Shown: in pieces, positions 25,876-34,483 of the stretch
Position numbering within the stretch: the stretch's first letter is position 1
How the letters are laid out: each line of letters begins with the position of its first letter
DNA from: Verrucomicrobiota bacterium
GTDB lineage: Bacteria; Verrucomicrobiota; Verrucomicrobiia; Limisphaerales; BJHT01
Direction: 5' to 3'
NCBI GenBank assembly: GCA_014193395.1
Contig: BJHT01000006.1
Coordinates: forward strand, 1-58,862
Length of the DNA stretch: 58,862 bases
Program-made: the position numbers and the translations under genes
The notes under the pieces: generated by a model
What the model was told of the DNA's origin: nothing
The model's database searches: none
The model's input: only the letters and a program-made list of their open reading frames with translations

Positions 25876-26280
25876 ATGTGCGCGCAAACCTTTAATTCGA
25901 GTCGCGGCGTGGGCCTCCACGACGGTCGCCTTACCCCGTGTCCCAGCTCGCCGAACTGCGTTTGCAGTCAGGACGCGGATGCCGCGCACGCCATCGCGCC
26001 CCTGGCGTTTCGCGGGACGGCGGCGGACGCGATGCGCGTGCTGAAACAGGTGCTCGCGGGCCAGCCGCGCGTGCGCGTGATCAGCGAGACGCCAAATTAT
26101 CTGCACGCGGAGTTTCGCACGCCACTCTGCCGGTTTGTCGATGATGTCGAGTTTCTGGTGATGGAGAGCGAGCACGTCATCCACGTCCGCTCCGCCTCGC
26201 GCGTGGGCTATTCGGACCTGGGGACCAATCGCCGCCGCGTCGAGGCGCTGCGGCGCGAATTCGCCGCGGTGAACCGGTGA
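25876..26280 (+). CDS. DUF1499 family protein
   Basis: The 134-residue product has the DUF1499 pattern: CPSSPNCVCSQ near the N-terminus, then PNYLHAEFRTPLCRFVDDVE and HVRSASRVGYSDLGTNRRRV. The family is found in bacteria and plastids and has no established biochemical role. No signal peptide is visible. ATG 25876 is favoured over 25840, which would overlap the toxin gene. Transcription with the TA pair is possible, since the gap is only 20 bases. Confidence 0.85.
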   Translation: MCAQTFNSSRGVGLHDGRLTPCPSSPNCVCSQDADAAHAIAPLAFRGTAADAMRVLKQVLAGQPRVRVISETPNYLHAEFRTPLCRFVDDVEFLVMESEHVIHVRSASRVGYSDLGTNRRRVEALRREFAAVNR

Positions 26281-26307
26281 CCCGAAGAAAAACGACAGGC
26301 TGATTGT

Positions 26308-26468
26308 GGAGTGCGGTGACTTGTCACCGCTTTTCCGAGGCGACTTGTCGCCGTCAAACTGCGGGACGCGTGAAGCTGGGATGGGGCGTTCGGTGCTCGC
26401 GCCAGCGCCGGCACGCCCGCGTGACCGTAGCCGCACGGAAGCTCGACGGTGACAAGTCACCGCACTCC
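26308..26468. repeat. Element A copy 2
   Basis: GGAGTGCGGTGACTTGTCAC CGCTTTTCCGAGGCGACTTG TCGCCGTC at the left and GACGGTGACAAGTCACCGCA CTCC at the right. The right arm lacks the inner GGCGACAAGTCGCC unit, so this is a shortened form. The central GCTCGCGCCAGCGCCGGCAC GC block is conserved. Confidence 0.88.
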
Positions 26469-26605
26469 AAAAGGGGCGCTCCTTCGGTCGCGGCGGCAGC
26501 CGCGCTGGAGCCATCCGTCGTTGACCTGCCGCATTCAAGCTGACCGTTCACGCCGTGCCCTTGTGCCCGTGCATTCGCTTCGCGTAGCCTCGCGCCACTG
26601 CGCGA

Positions 26606-28276
26606 ATGAACTGGCAACAAAACTACGATCCCTGCGGCAACGCCCTGCTCTCGACCCTCCTTGCCGCGCTGCCGGTCGTCGTGCTGCTCGGCGCGATTGC
26701 GTGGCTGGAAATCCGCATTCATCTCGCCGCGTTGCTGGGACTCGTCGTGGCGCTGGGCGTTGCCCTGTTTGGATTTCACATGCCGCTCGATGCGGCGCTG
26801 GCCACGGCGGGTTATGGCGCGGCGTTCGGGTTGTTCCCCATTGGCTGGATCATTCTCAACCTGATCTTCCTCTATCACCTCACCGTGCAGCGCGGACTCT
26901 TCGCGGTGCTGCGCGGCAACCTCGCCGCCATCGCACCCGACCCGCGCGTGCAGGTGATTCTCATCGCGTTTTCGTTCGGCGCATTCTTCGAGGGCGCGGC
27001 GGGCTTCGGCACGCCCGTGGCGGTGACGGCGGCGATTCTGATGCAGCTCGGCTTCCGACCGCTGGCGGCGGCGGGGCTGTCGCTCATCGCGAACACCGCG
27101 CCCGTGGCGTTTGGCGCGCTGGGCACGCCCATCATCGCGCTCGCGGGCGTCACGGGTTTCAGCGAACTCGAGCTGTCGAAAATGGTCGGGCGGCAACTGC
27201 CGTTCTTCTCGCTGCTGGTGCCGTTCTGGGTCGTGTGGGCGATGTGCGGCTGGCGCGGAATGCTCGGCGTTTGGCCAGCGGCGCTCACAGCGGGGCTGTG
27301 TTTCGCGATCCCGCAATTCCTTGTCTCGAATTATCACGGCCCGTGGCTGGTGGACATCGTGGCCTCGCTCGCGTCGCTCGGCGGACTCGTCGTGCTGATG
27401 CGTTTCTGGAAGCCGAAGGAAATCTGGAAACTGCCGCCCACCGACCCAGCCGACGCGCCCGCTGTCACCGCAGCCGCCGAGCCGACGCCCACCACCGCGC
27501 GAGTGCGACAAGCCTGGGTGCCGTGGATTTTGCTCAGCGCACTCGTGTTTCTCTGGGGCGTTCCGGCGATGAAGAAATCACTCGATGGTGTGTCGTCGCC
27601 GTCGTTTGCCGTGCCGCGTTTGCACCAAGTCGTCGTGCGCACGCACCCGGTCGTGCCGCTGCCCACGCCCGCCCAGCCCACCAAGCCCGAGGCCGCCGTG
27701 TTCAAGCTCAACTGGCTCTCGGCCACGGGCACGGGGATTCTCGCCGCGGCGATTCTCGCGGGCTTGTTCATGCAGTTCACCTTCCGCGAAATGGCGCGGC
27801 TCTACTGGCAAACGGTGGTGCGCGTGCGCCATTCGCTGCTCACGATCGCCGCAATGCTGGCGCTTGGTTACGTGACGAAATACTCCGGCACCGACGCCAC
27901 GCTCGGCCTCGCGCTGGCGAAGACGGGCGGGCTGTATCCGTTTTTCGGCACGCTGCTCGGCTGGCTCGGCGTCGCGCTCACGGGCAGCGACACGGCCTCG
28001 AACGTCCTCTTCGGCAGCCTCCAAAAAATCACCGCCGAGCAGACCGGCATCAGCCCCGTGCTCATGGCGGCGGCGAACAGTTCCGGCGGCGTGATGGGAA
28101 AAATGGTGGACGCGCAAAGCATCGTCGTCGCGAGCACGGCGACCAATTGGTACGGGCACGAAGGGAGCATCCTGCGCTACGTGTTCTTCCACAGCATCGC
28201 CCTCGCGGCGCTGGTCGGAGTGCTCGTGTATTTGCAGGCCTACGTGCCGCCGTTCACGGGGATGGTGGTGAAGTGA
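26606..28276 (+). CDS. lctP: L-lactate permease (LctP family)
   Basis: The 556-residue protein has about 12-14 membrane segments and LctP hallmarks: NWQQNYDP at the N-terminus, [58 protein letters not shown], and a final [18 protein letters not shown] segment. The family imports lactate or glycolate with protons. Length and motifs are complete. It is flanked by repeats and has no lactate dehydrogenase nearby, so physiological direction is open. Confidence 0.93.
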   Translation: MNWQQNYDPCGNALLSTLLAALPVVVLLGAIAWLEIRIHLAALLGLVVALGVALFGFHMPLDAALATAGYGAAFGLFPIGWIILNLIFLYHLTVQRGLFAVLRGNLAAIAPDPRVQVILIAFSFGAFFEGAAGFGTPVAVTAAILMQLGFRPLAAAGLSLIANTAPVAFGALGTPIIALAGVTGFSELELSKMVGRQLPFFSLLVPFWVVWAMCGWRGMLGVWPAALTAGLCFAIPQFLVSNYHGPWLVDIVASLASLGGLVVLMRFWKPKEIWKLPPTDPADAPAVTAAAEPTPTTARVRQAWVPWILLSALVFLWGVPAMKKSLDGVSSPSFAVPRLHQVVVRTHPVVPLPTPAQPTKPEAAVFKLNWLSATGTGILAAAILAGLFMQFTFREMARLYWQTVVRVRHSLLTIAAMLALGYVTKYSGTDATLGLALAKTGGLYPFFGTLLGWLGVALTGSDTASNVLFGSLQKITAEQTGISPVLMAAANSSGGVMGKMVDAQSIVVASTATNWYGHEGSILRYVFFHSIALAALVGVLVYLQAYVPPFTGMVVK

Positions 28277-28328
28277 GGACGTAGCCGCCGACGTGAGGAG
28301 GCGGAGGCGCGTGGCCGCGTTCCCTGCC

Positions 28329-28508
28329 TTGTAGGAGTCGAGGTAACGAGACTCTAACCTCCTTCCGCGAGCGGCCCGCCCAAAAACACCGCCAGCGGCG
28401 TCGTGCAACCAAGCTCCAGTCCAACACGCCTTGCCCAAGTCAGACCACGAGACTCAGTCCGCTGCCCGCGTAGAAAAGGTCAGAGTCTCGTTACCTCGAC
28501 TCCTACAA
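28329..28508. repeat. Element B copy (TTGTAGGAGTCGAGGTAACG)
   Basis: TTGTAGGAGTCGAGGTAACG AGACTCT at the left pairs with AGAGTCTCGTTACCTCGACT CCTACAA at the right over 27 bases, with compensating changes relative to the copy at 23696 (GTAACGA/TCGTTAC here, GTGACGA/TCGTGAC there). A single half unit GTAGCCGCCGACGTGAGGAG GCGGA precedes it at 28281. Confidence 0.9.
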
Positions 28509-28526
28509 AGGGGCGCGGTTGGTCTG

Positions 28527-29957
28527 CTACGGCGCGGGAGATTGCACCGGGTTCGCGAACACAATGAGCGCGCCGCGGTCGGTGCTGATGAAGAGGCGGC
28601 CATCGGACACGGCGAGGCTGGTGGCCTGGCCGGGGATGGGGGCTTTCCACAAGGGCGCGCCGTCGGTGAGCGAGTGGGCGGTGACTTCGCCGGGGCCGCC
28701 GGTGATCACGGCGTTGGCGGTGGCGATGCAACAGAGGGCTTGCGGGGACGGGGTTCTCCATTGCACGGCGCGGGTCGTCAGGTCGAGGCAGCGCAGTTCT
28801 TTTTCGAGCACGAACACGAGGCGGCTGCCGGCCACGACCATTTCGAGAACGTCTTTGTGCTGGGCGAGGTTTTTCTTCACGTCGCGCTGGGCTTCGGTGA
28901 TCTGCCACATGCTGCGGCGCGAGGCCGGGCCGAAGAAGATCCGGCCCGCGGTGGCCATGACGAAGGTGCCCATCGCGTTGTTGTCATCGAAGGTCTGTGC
29001 GACCGCGCCGGTCGCGCGGGTGAACGCGATCGGGTTGGCGCGGCCACCGGGAACGATGAGCCGGTCGTCGTCGAGCGCGAGCGTGCCGACGGGGATGGCG
29101 GTCTCGGGCAGCGTTTTTCGCCAGTGCGCGGACGTTGAGATTTTTCCGGTCGCGGCGTCCACGGCGCAGAGGAACGCGCCCTCGGACGGGAACAGGCCCG
29201 CGCCGAAATACGCGATGCCATTGGTGACGACGACGCCGGTGCGCACGGGCCACGGCGAGACGAGGCGGCCGTCGTTGGGGATCAGGCGGCGGGGTTTTTC
29301 CGCGGCAGAGATTTTCCAGAGCAAGGTGCCGTCGGCCGCGGTCCAGCAGTACACCGCGCCATCGTCTGCACCCGTATAAACACGGCCTTCGGCGAGGGTC
29401 GGCGTGAGGCGGATGGCGGCGTCGGCGTAGTTTTTCCAGAGGGTTTTTCCGGTGGCGGCATCGAGGCAGGTGAGGCTGTGCGCGGTCGTCGAGCCGACGA
29501 AGACGCGTCCGCCGGCGACGGCGACGCCGTGGCCGTGGTCGAAGGTGTAGCGGGGTTTCAGCGGGCCCGTGACGGCGTATTCGTCCGCGCGGGCCTCGGC
29601 GGGATAGGCCGGGGAAAAGCCCTGCGGCGGCTCGTGTCGCCAGCGTTCGGTGAGCGGAAAGGCGAGGGTCTCGGTGGTGGCGGCGGTGCGTTGGAAATTG
29701 TGGCGGTCGGTGGGCCAGTCGGCGGCGGTAACGGTGAGCGCGAGGAGAAAGAGCAGCGCGAGGAGGGGAGCGCACGCGGCCCGCGTGCTGGTTTGGGCGG
29801 CGCGCCCAAACCCTCGTTCCCCGGTCTGCCTTCTCCCCCGGCGAAGCAAGATCAGGGAACGAAGTTTTCGGCGGGCCGCCGAAAACGGCACGCCAGCGGC
29901 GTGCGCTCCCCGGAGCGCCGGGCTGCGCCCGGTTTTGGCATGGGCGTTCGTCCTCAT
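28527..29957 (-). CDS. Secreted PQQ-like beta-propeller; N-terminus invaded by element C
   Basis: ATG 29957 overlaps the stop of the upstream gene (ATGA) and gives 476 residues. The first eight residues (MRTNAHAK) are followed by about 58 encoded by element C, then the signal core LLALLFLLALTVTAADWPTD. Removing the repeat restores an ordinary signal peptide, so the insertion landed between start codon and signal in an existing gene. The body has propeller blades with Trp-ended strands: GKTLWKNYADA, GTLLWKISAA, RAVQWRTPSP, GAPLWKAPIPG. It is the downstream member of a two-gene operon with another propeller protein. The role is unknown; export depends on whether the long N-region is tolerated. 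Confidence 0.78.
   Translation of the reverse strand: MRTNAHAKTGRSPALRGAHAAGVPFSAARRKLRSLILLRRGRRQTGERGFGRAAQTSTRAACAPLLALLFLLALTVTAADWPTDRHNFQRTAATTETLAFPLTERWRHEPPQGFSPAYPAEARADEYAVTGPLKPRYTFDHGHGVAVAGGRVFVGSTTAHSLTCLDAATGKTLWKNYADAAIRLTPTLAEGRVYTGADDGAVYCWTAADGTLLWKISAAEKPRRLIPNDGRLVSPWPVRTGVVVTNGIAYFGAGLFPSEGAFLCAVDAATGKISTSAHWRKTLPETAIPVGTLALDDDRLIVPGGRANPIAFTRATGAVAQTFDDNNAMGTFVMATAGRIFFGPASRRSMWQITEAQRDVKKNLAQHKDVLEMVVAGSRLVFVLEKELRCLDLTTRAVQWRTPSPQALCCIATANAVITGGPGEVTAHSLTDGAPLWKAPIPGQATSLAVSDGRLFISTDRGALIVFANPVQSPAP
29765..29940. repeat. Element C copy 2
   Basis: GGGGAGCGCACGCGGCCCGC GTG at one end and CACGCCAGCGGCGTGCGCTC CCC at the other, with inner hairpins GTTTGGGCGGCGCGCCCAAA and GTTTTCGGCGGGCCGCCGAA AAC. 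The end towards the upstream gene continues GGAGCGCCGGGCTGCGCCCG G. It is the same element as 19174-19324, in the same orientation relative to its host gene. Confidence 0.88.
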
Positions 29958-31999
29958 TTCTTCGGGGCCAGCGGGCCGTAGGCGAGGCTGGTTTGCTGGG
30001 GGGAACGGCAGGTGCAGCCGACGTTGGCAGTGGGTTGAAAGAGCATTCCCTGACCCGAGATGAACGACAGCCAGCAGCTCGCGCGTGTGCCGAACATCGC
30101 GGACTTCGCGCCGGTGGCGAGGTTCAGCATTTCGGTCCGCGCGGCGTAGGAGCTGCCGGTGTAGTGCAGCGTGTCGCCCGCGCCAGAGAGCGTGCTGCAA
30201 CCGGGCCGCAGCGGCAGGTCGTCGCGCAGCACCGTGCCGTAGCGGAGATCGTAGATGAACGGTTCGAGCACCAGCCGGTCGCCGGAGAGCAGCGGGTGAT
30301 ACATGTGCGAGCCGTGATTGAAGCGCTTGATGTCGTGGCTCTGCTGCCAGACGCGCGCGCCGGTTTCGGCCTCGATTCCAAAAACGTGGTAGCGCTTGCC
30401 CGCCAGCGTCACGGCCACGCGGTCGCTGCCGTAGCAGGTGAAGAGCACGGTGGGATCGGCGCTTTCAGGCAGCGTGAATTTTTTCTCCCACGACTGGCGG
30501 CCGGTTTTCGCATCGAGCGCGACGAGCCACGCGTCGGCCCAGAAGTTCGTCGTGCCGCTGCCTTTCGCGGCCTCGGGTGCGCGGGATTCGATGAAATAAA
30601 TCCGCCCGCCGCCGAGGGTGATCGTGGAGTTCACCACCGCGCCGCGCGGGCTTTCCCAGAGCTGCGCGCCGGTCTCGGGATCGAGGCGGAAGAGGCGCTC
30701 GCTGCACACCTTGGTGATCTCAGCGGCTTTGATCGCATCGTACCAGAAGACCCAACTGCCCTGGTATTGCGTGTAGGTTTTGCCCGGCAATCCGTCGCTG
30801 CCAAAGAGCGCGTCGCCGTCGCGCGCAAGCCAGTGCCACACGCGGTCGGGGCGCGCGGGATACGCGCGGAGCGGCGCGCCGTCACGGGCGGCGATGCGCC
30901 AGCAATGCTCGCCCGCGGCGACGAAGAGCGAGTGTTCGTCGGCGCACATGTTGGAGCTGTCGCGCGGGAGGTTCACGCGCCGCAAGCCGGGCCATTCGAG
31001 AGTCCAGTGGATGAAGCCGTTGCTCGCGTCCTGGCCGGTGATGCGGTTGTCGCCCTGCACGTAGAGGCGTCCACCGACGACAAGCGGCGGCGGGTTGCGG
31101 CTCTGGCGGTCCATCATGCCGCGCGCGCCGGGCAGGCCGAACCAGCGCAGCTCGACGCGGCCGGGCTCGAGGTTGCGGTCGCCGCTGTTGGCGCTCTGCG
31201 ACGCGTCGCCGTAAGCGTGCGTCCACGCGCCGGCGTTTTCGGCGGACTTCTGGATGAACAGCGGGACGCCCTCGCCAAGCCACGCCGCGCCGCCGGGTTT
31301 GAGGACGCGTTTCATTTCCATGCTCCACGGCGAGGTCGGTCCGGCGGTGGAAATCACGAGATCGAAAATGCCGGGGCCGAACGGCAGTTCGCCCCCCGCG
31401 GCGACGTGCTGGAGCGAAATGCGCTGGCCGTAAACGCCTGCTTGATCGAGCGCGGTGCGGGCGGTTTGGACCGCGTTGGCATTGGTCGAAATTCCGACCA
31501 CGATCAACTGCGACTGCCGCGCGAGTTCCCACGCAAGGCGGGCGTCGTCGCAGTCGGTGACGAGGCAGTAGCCGCGCGGGGTTTTGCTCTCCTGGATGAT
31601 TTTCGCGGCGAGCGCGGCAGCGTTCGTGGTGCTGGGGGCGGTCGTGGCTGCGGGATTTTTGGCGAAGGGTTGTGCGGTGGCGGGCAGGGGAACGGGTGCG
31701 AAATGAAATTCGGTTTCGATGCGGAGCGGGGCGCGTTTGGCGTTGTCGCCGACGCGGAGGAAGAGCGGCGTGCCGTCGAGTTTCACCAGCCCGCGCGGTG
31801 CGGGCGCGCGATGAATCGTCGCGGCGGGCATGGTGACGCGCTGGCCGAGCTGCGGGTCGGTGCCCCATTCGCTGAGGCCCGGCTCGGCGGTGCGCGTGGC
31901 CCAGATGGCCTCGACGACATCGCTGCCGGAGAAGCGGACGAACGGGTCCGCGGCGAACGCGAGCGGGACGGTGAGGAGAAGAAGGGCGAGTGTTTTCAC
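29954..31999 (-). CDS. Secreted protein: methyltransferase-like Rossmann domain plus PQQ-like propeller
   Basis: The 681-residue protein has a signal peptide (MKTLALLLLTVPLAFA). Residues about 130-260 look like a class I methyltransferase fold: RGYCLVTDCDDARLAWELA (position of motif I, without its usual GxGxG), VVGISTNANAVQTARTALDQ, LPFGPGIFDLVIST and MKRVLKPGGAAWLG, which is a clear motif near the end of that fold. Residues about 280-670 form a propeller (QDASNGFIHWTLEW, PETGAQLWESPRG, AKTGRQSWEKKF, ETGARVWQQSHD). The Gly-rich SAM loop is missing and SAM is not expected outside the cytoplasm, so the domain is probably not catalytic. First gene of a two-gene operon. Confidence 0.72.
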   Translation of the reverse strand: MKTLALLLLTVPLAFAADPFVRFSGSDVVEAIWATRTAEPGLSEWGTDPQLGQRVTMPAATIHRAPAPRGLVKLDGTPLFLRVGDNAKRAPLRIETEFHFAPVPLPATAQPFAKNPAATTAPSTTNAAALAAKIIQESKTPRGYCLVTDCDDARLAWELARQSQLIVVGISTNANAVQTARTALDQAGVYGQRISLQHVAAGGELPFGPGIFDLVISTAGPTSPWSMEMKRVLKPGGAAWLGEGVPLFIQKSAENAGAWTHAYGDASQSANSGDRNLEPGRVELRWFGLPGARGMMDRQSRNPPPLVVGGRLYVQGDNRITGQDASNGFIHWTLEWPGLRRVNLPRDSSNMCADEHSLFVAAGEHCWRIAARDGAPLRAYPARPDRVWHWLARDGDALFGSDGLPGKTYTQYQGSWVFWYDAIKAAEITKVCSERLFRLDPETGAQLWESPRGAVVNSTITLGGGRIYFIESRAPEAAKGSGTTNFWADAWLVALDAKTGRQSWEKKFTLPESADPTVLFTCYGSDRVAVTLAGKRYHVFGIEAETGARVWQQSHDIKRFNHGSHMYHPLLSGDRLVLEPFIYDLRYGTVLRDDLPLRPGCSTLSGAGDTLHYTGSSYAARTEMLNLATGAKSAMFGTRASCWLSFISGQGMLFQPTANVGCTCRSPQQTSLAYGPLAPKK

Positions 32000-32060
32000 G
32001 GGCGGCGGTGAGGAGGGGATCAGTCTGAATTGTCACTCTGCGGGGGGACGATTGTTTTGC

Positions 32061-32186
32061 ACCACAGAGACACGATGAACACAGAGAAGACAGAGCTTGG
32101 ACTGGCCGATGTTGGTTCACTGGCTGGTGATTTTTGGAGCAAAGGCCGACCGCTGTTTTTCTCTGTGTTCATCGTGTCTCTGTGGT
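32061..32186. repeat. Inverted repeat ACCACAGAGACACGATGAACACAG
   Basis: The left arm (32061-32088) and right arm (32159-32186) are exact complements over 28 bases, starting ACCACAGAGACACGATGAAC. The loop is 70 bases. It lies 60 bases upstream of the start of the minus-strand propeller operon. A lone arm of the same family is at about 21808. Confidence 0.92.
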
Positions 32187-32275
32187 CATTTGTGCTTCTT
32201 CAACCGGCTGAACACGGCAATGCACAGCCGCTCGATCGGCGGACCCGCAGCACGGCAACCGCGGCACGCTGTTTT

Positions 32276-32462
32276 GGAGTGCGGTGACTTGTCACCGCTT
32301 TCGCTAGGCGACTTGTCGCCGTCGAATTGCGAGGCGCGTTCGGCTGGAATGGGGCGCTCACAGCTCGCGCCAGCGCAGGCACGCTCGCGAGGTCGGACGC
32401 GTTTGGAAAATTTGACGGCGACAAGTCGCCTGCGCAAAGGCGGTGACAAGTCACCGCACTCC
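32276..32462. repeat. Element A copy 3
   Basis: GGAGTGCGGTGACTTGTCAC, then GGCGACTTGTCGCCGTC at the left; GACGGCGACAAGTCGCC, then GCGGTGACAAGTCACCGCAC TCC at the right. The centre has GGGGCGCTCACAGCTCGCGC CAGCGCAGGCACGC. It is preceded by GTTTT, as are the copies near the right window edge. Confidence 0.92.
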
Positions 32463-32502
32463 AAATCGCCGTGTCGCGCACGAGTTCCACAAGCTGCCCC
32501 GT

Positions 32503-33222
32503 TTACTTCACACCCTTCAGGCGTGCCTGCCAGATTTGGTAGAGCAGCACGGTGGCCTTCACATCGCGCAGGCAGTATTCGGCGATGTCGCGGTGGCGGC
32601 CGTCGGCCATGAGCTGGCCGATGTCCATGCCGGTGACGCCCTCGGCCTTCGGTGACGGGATGCCAAAGGCCTTGCAGTAGAAATCGAGGTTGAACTTGCG
32701 CGCCGCGCCGTCGCGGCCGCTGACGCTGTAGAAAGTGAGTTGCTCGGCGAGGTCGCAGTGCGGTTCGACATTGAACCGGTACCCGAGCCAGTCTTTGCGC
32801 GTGATCGGGACGTTGAGCTGGGCGGAGCGGAGATAAAGGAAGGGTACGTCGAAGCCGCGGCCGTTGAAGGTGACGATCGAGTCGTAGCGCGGCGCAACCT
32901 CCCAGAAGGCGGTGAGGAGTTCGATCTCGTCGGCGCAGGGGACGTATTTCACGGGGCCGGGTTCGTCGGTGGCGTCCTCGCAATCTTCGGAGAGGAAGAG
33001 CACCTGGCCGCGGCCGGTCTCGGCATTGACCATGGCGATGCAGACGACCTGAGCGGTGAAGGGCCAAAGGCTGAACTGGCGCTGAATCTCGGCGCGGCGG
33101 GCCTCGCGCTCGGGGCCTTCGGGCAGGCGCTCGGCGTCGCGAAAAAGGTACTCGCGCTGGACCTCGTCGAAGGTTTCGGGCGGGAGACCGGAGGTTTCAA
33201 TATCGAAGACAAGGGTGGCCAT
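32503..33222 (-). CDS. Predicted 3'-5' exonuclease, PolB-like (RNase H fold)
   Basis: The 239-residue protein has the DEDDy exonuclease pattern: VFDIETSGLP (Asp and Glu of Exo I), VTFNGRGFDVPFLYLR (Exo II), and DIAEYCLRDVKATVLLY (Exo III, Tyr-x3-Asp). This matches the predicted PolB-like exonuclease family, which resembles the proofreading domain of family B polymerases without the polymerase. ATG 33222 places DIET at residues 7-10; longer in-frame starts add sequence with no similarity. It is divergent from the TPR gene, sharing a 145-base upstream region. The substrate, DNA or RNA, is not known. Confidence 0.82.
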   Translation of the reverse strand: MATLVFDIETSGLPPETFDEVQREYLFRDAERLPEGPEREARRAEIQRQFSLWPFTAQVVCIAMVNAETGRGQVLFLSEDCEDATDEPGPVKYVPCADEIELLTAFWEVAPRYDSIVTFNGRGFDVPFLYLRSAQLNVPITRKDWLGYRFNVEPHCDLAEQLTFYSVSGRDGAARKFNLDFYCKAFGIPSPKAEGVTGMDIGQLMADGRHRDIAEYCLRDVKATVLLYQIWQARLKGVK

Positions 33223-33367
33223 TGCGCGAGAGTTGAACAGCAATGGCCGCGCAGCGCAAAGAAGATTGGCGGAAGCGCGCGCCAACTTCGCACCGATTGA
33301 AAATGCACGGTGCCGCCGCCGAGAGATTGGTTGAGCCGGTCGCACCGGGTCGCTAGCGTCCCGCGCC

Positions 33368-34276
33368 ATGAACACCTGTTTCCGCTCCACCCGGTCTTTG
33401 TTGTCTGTCGTCGTTGCCTCTCGCTGGCTCGCGCTCGGCGTCGCGCTCTTGCTCGCCGCGGGCGGCGGCGTGGCGCGGGCGGCGGAGGCGGGCGTGGATG
33501 ATTTGCTGAAGCAGGCGCGCGAGGCGTTTCGCAAAGGCAAGGGCGAGGACGCGGTCGCGCTGGCGACGAAGGCCATCGCGGCGGAGCCGAAGAATCCGGG
33601 GCCGCGCCACATTCGCGCGCAGATTCATGTGGCGCTGCGACAGCACGAGAAGGCCATCGCGGATTTCACCGAGGCGCTGAAACTCGACCCCAGCGCGGTG
33701 GGTGTTTACCAGGCGCGGGGCGCGGAGCATTTCCGGCTCGGGCATATCGCGGAGTCGATTGCCGACTGGGACAAATTCATCGCGGCGCATCCCGAGCAGG
33801 AGGCGCATCACTGGCAGCGCGGGATTGCCTATTATTACGCCGGACGTTTCACCGACGGCCGCAAGGCGTTCGAGCTGCACCAGACGGTAAACAGTCACGA
33901 TGTCGAAAACGCGGTGTGGCATTTCCTGTGCATGGCGCGCGAACAGGGCGTCGAGAAGGCGCGCGCGGCCCTGATCCCCATCGACGGCGACACGCGCGTG
34001 CCGATGGCGCAGGTGCATCAGTTGTTCGCCGGCAAACTGAAGCCGGCCGACGTGCTGGCGGCGGCGACGGCGGGCAGTGTTGGGGGCGAACGCAAAGAGC
34101 GGCAGGTCTTCTACGCGCACCTGTATCTGGGGCTGTATTACGAGGCGATCGGCGATGCGAAGCTGGCGCGCGAGCACATCGAGAAGTCGGCGGCGGAATA
34201 TCAGAAGCACGATTACATGGGCGACGTGGCGCATGTTCACGCGGAGATTCTGCGCAAGGCGGCGGGGAAGAAGTGA
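33368..34276 (+). CDS. Secreted TPR-repeat protein
   Basis: The 302-residue protein starts with a signal peptide with hydrophobic core WLALGVALLLAAGGG and cleavage near ARAAEA. Residues about 45-190 hold four tetratricopeptide repeats: DLLKQAREAFRKGKGEDAVA, PRHIRAQIHVALRQHEKAIA, VYQARGAEHFRLGHIAESIA and HHWQRGIAYYYAGRFTDGRK. A last repeat lies at about 260-290 (AHLYLGLYYEAIGDAKLARE). Such proteins act as periplasmic scaffolds; the partner is not evident. Transcribed alone, followed by an inverted repeat. Confidence 0.85.
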   Translation: MNTCFRSTRSLLSVVVASRWLALGVALLLAAGGGVARAAEAGVDDLLKQAREAFRKGKGEDAVALATKAIAAEPKNPGPRHIRAQIHVALRQHEKAIADFTEALKLDPSAVGVYQARGAEHFRLGHIAESIADWDKFIAAHPEQEAHHWQRGIAYYYAGRFTDGRKAFELHQTVNSHDVENAVWHFLCMAREQGVEKARAALIPIDGDTRVPMAQVHQLFAGKLKPADVLAAATAGSVGGERKERQVFYAHLYLGLYYEAIGDAKLAREHIEKSAAEYQKHDYMGDVAHVHAEILRKAAGKK

Positions 34277-34326
34277 ACGAAATAGCGAAGAACTAATTCC
34301 GGCGGTTGGCTGGAAAAGCGGGATGG

Positions 34327-34439
34327 AAAACCACTAACCGGCACTAACTGGCACTAATAAAACCAAGCCAAGCAACGCCCGCCGAGTGAAGCCGCGGTCG
34401 GTTTCTTATCAGTGCCAGTTAGTGCCGGTTAGTGGTTTT
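34327..34439. repeat. Inverted repeat AAAACCACTAACCGGCACTAAC
   Basis: Arms at 34327-34355 and 34411-34439 are exact complements over 29 bases (CCACTAACCGGCACTAACTG at the left). The loop is 55 bases. It follows the TPR gene and may act as a 3' hairpin, but it has no T tract. Related copies lie at 51251-51363 and 57187-57218. Confidence 0.92.
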
Positions 34440-34483
34440 TATCTCGGGCTTGGTTGAACAACTGCCGGTGCGGGAATTTTCTC

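Noticed and set aside
33223..33612. N-terminal extension of the exonuclease (369 codons instead of 239)
   Set aside because: The extra residues have no similarity to the family and overlap the divergent TPR gene; the ATG at 33222 puts the DIET motif at the normal place.
34327..34439. Intrinsic terminator after the TPR gene
   Set aside because: The stem is 29 bases and perfect but has a 55-base loop and no T tract; it belongs to a dispersed repeat family, so I list it as a repeat.
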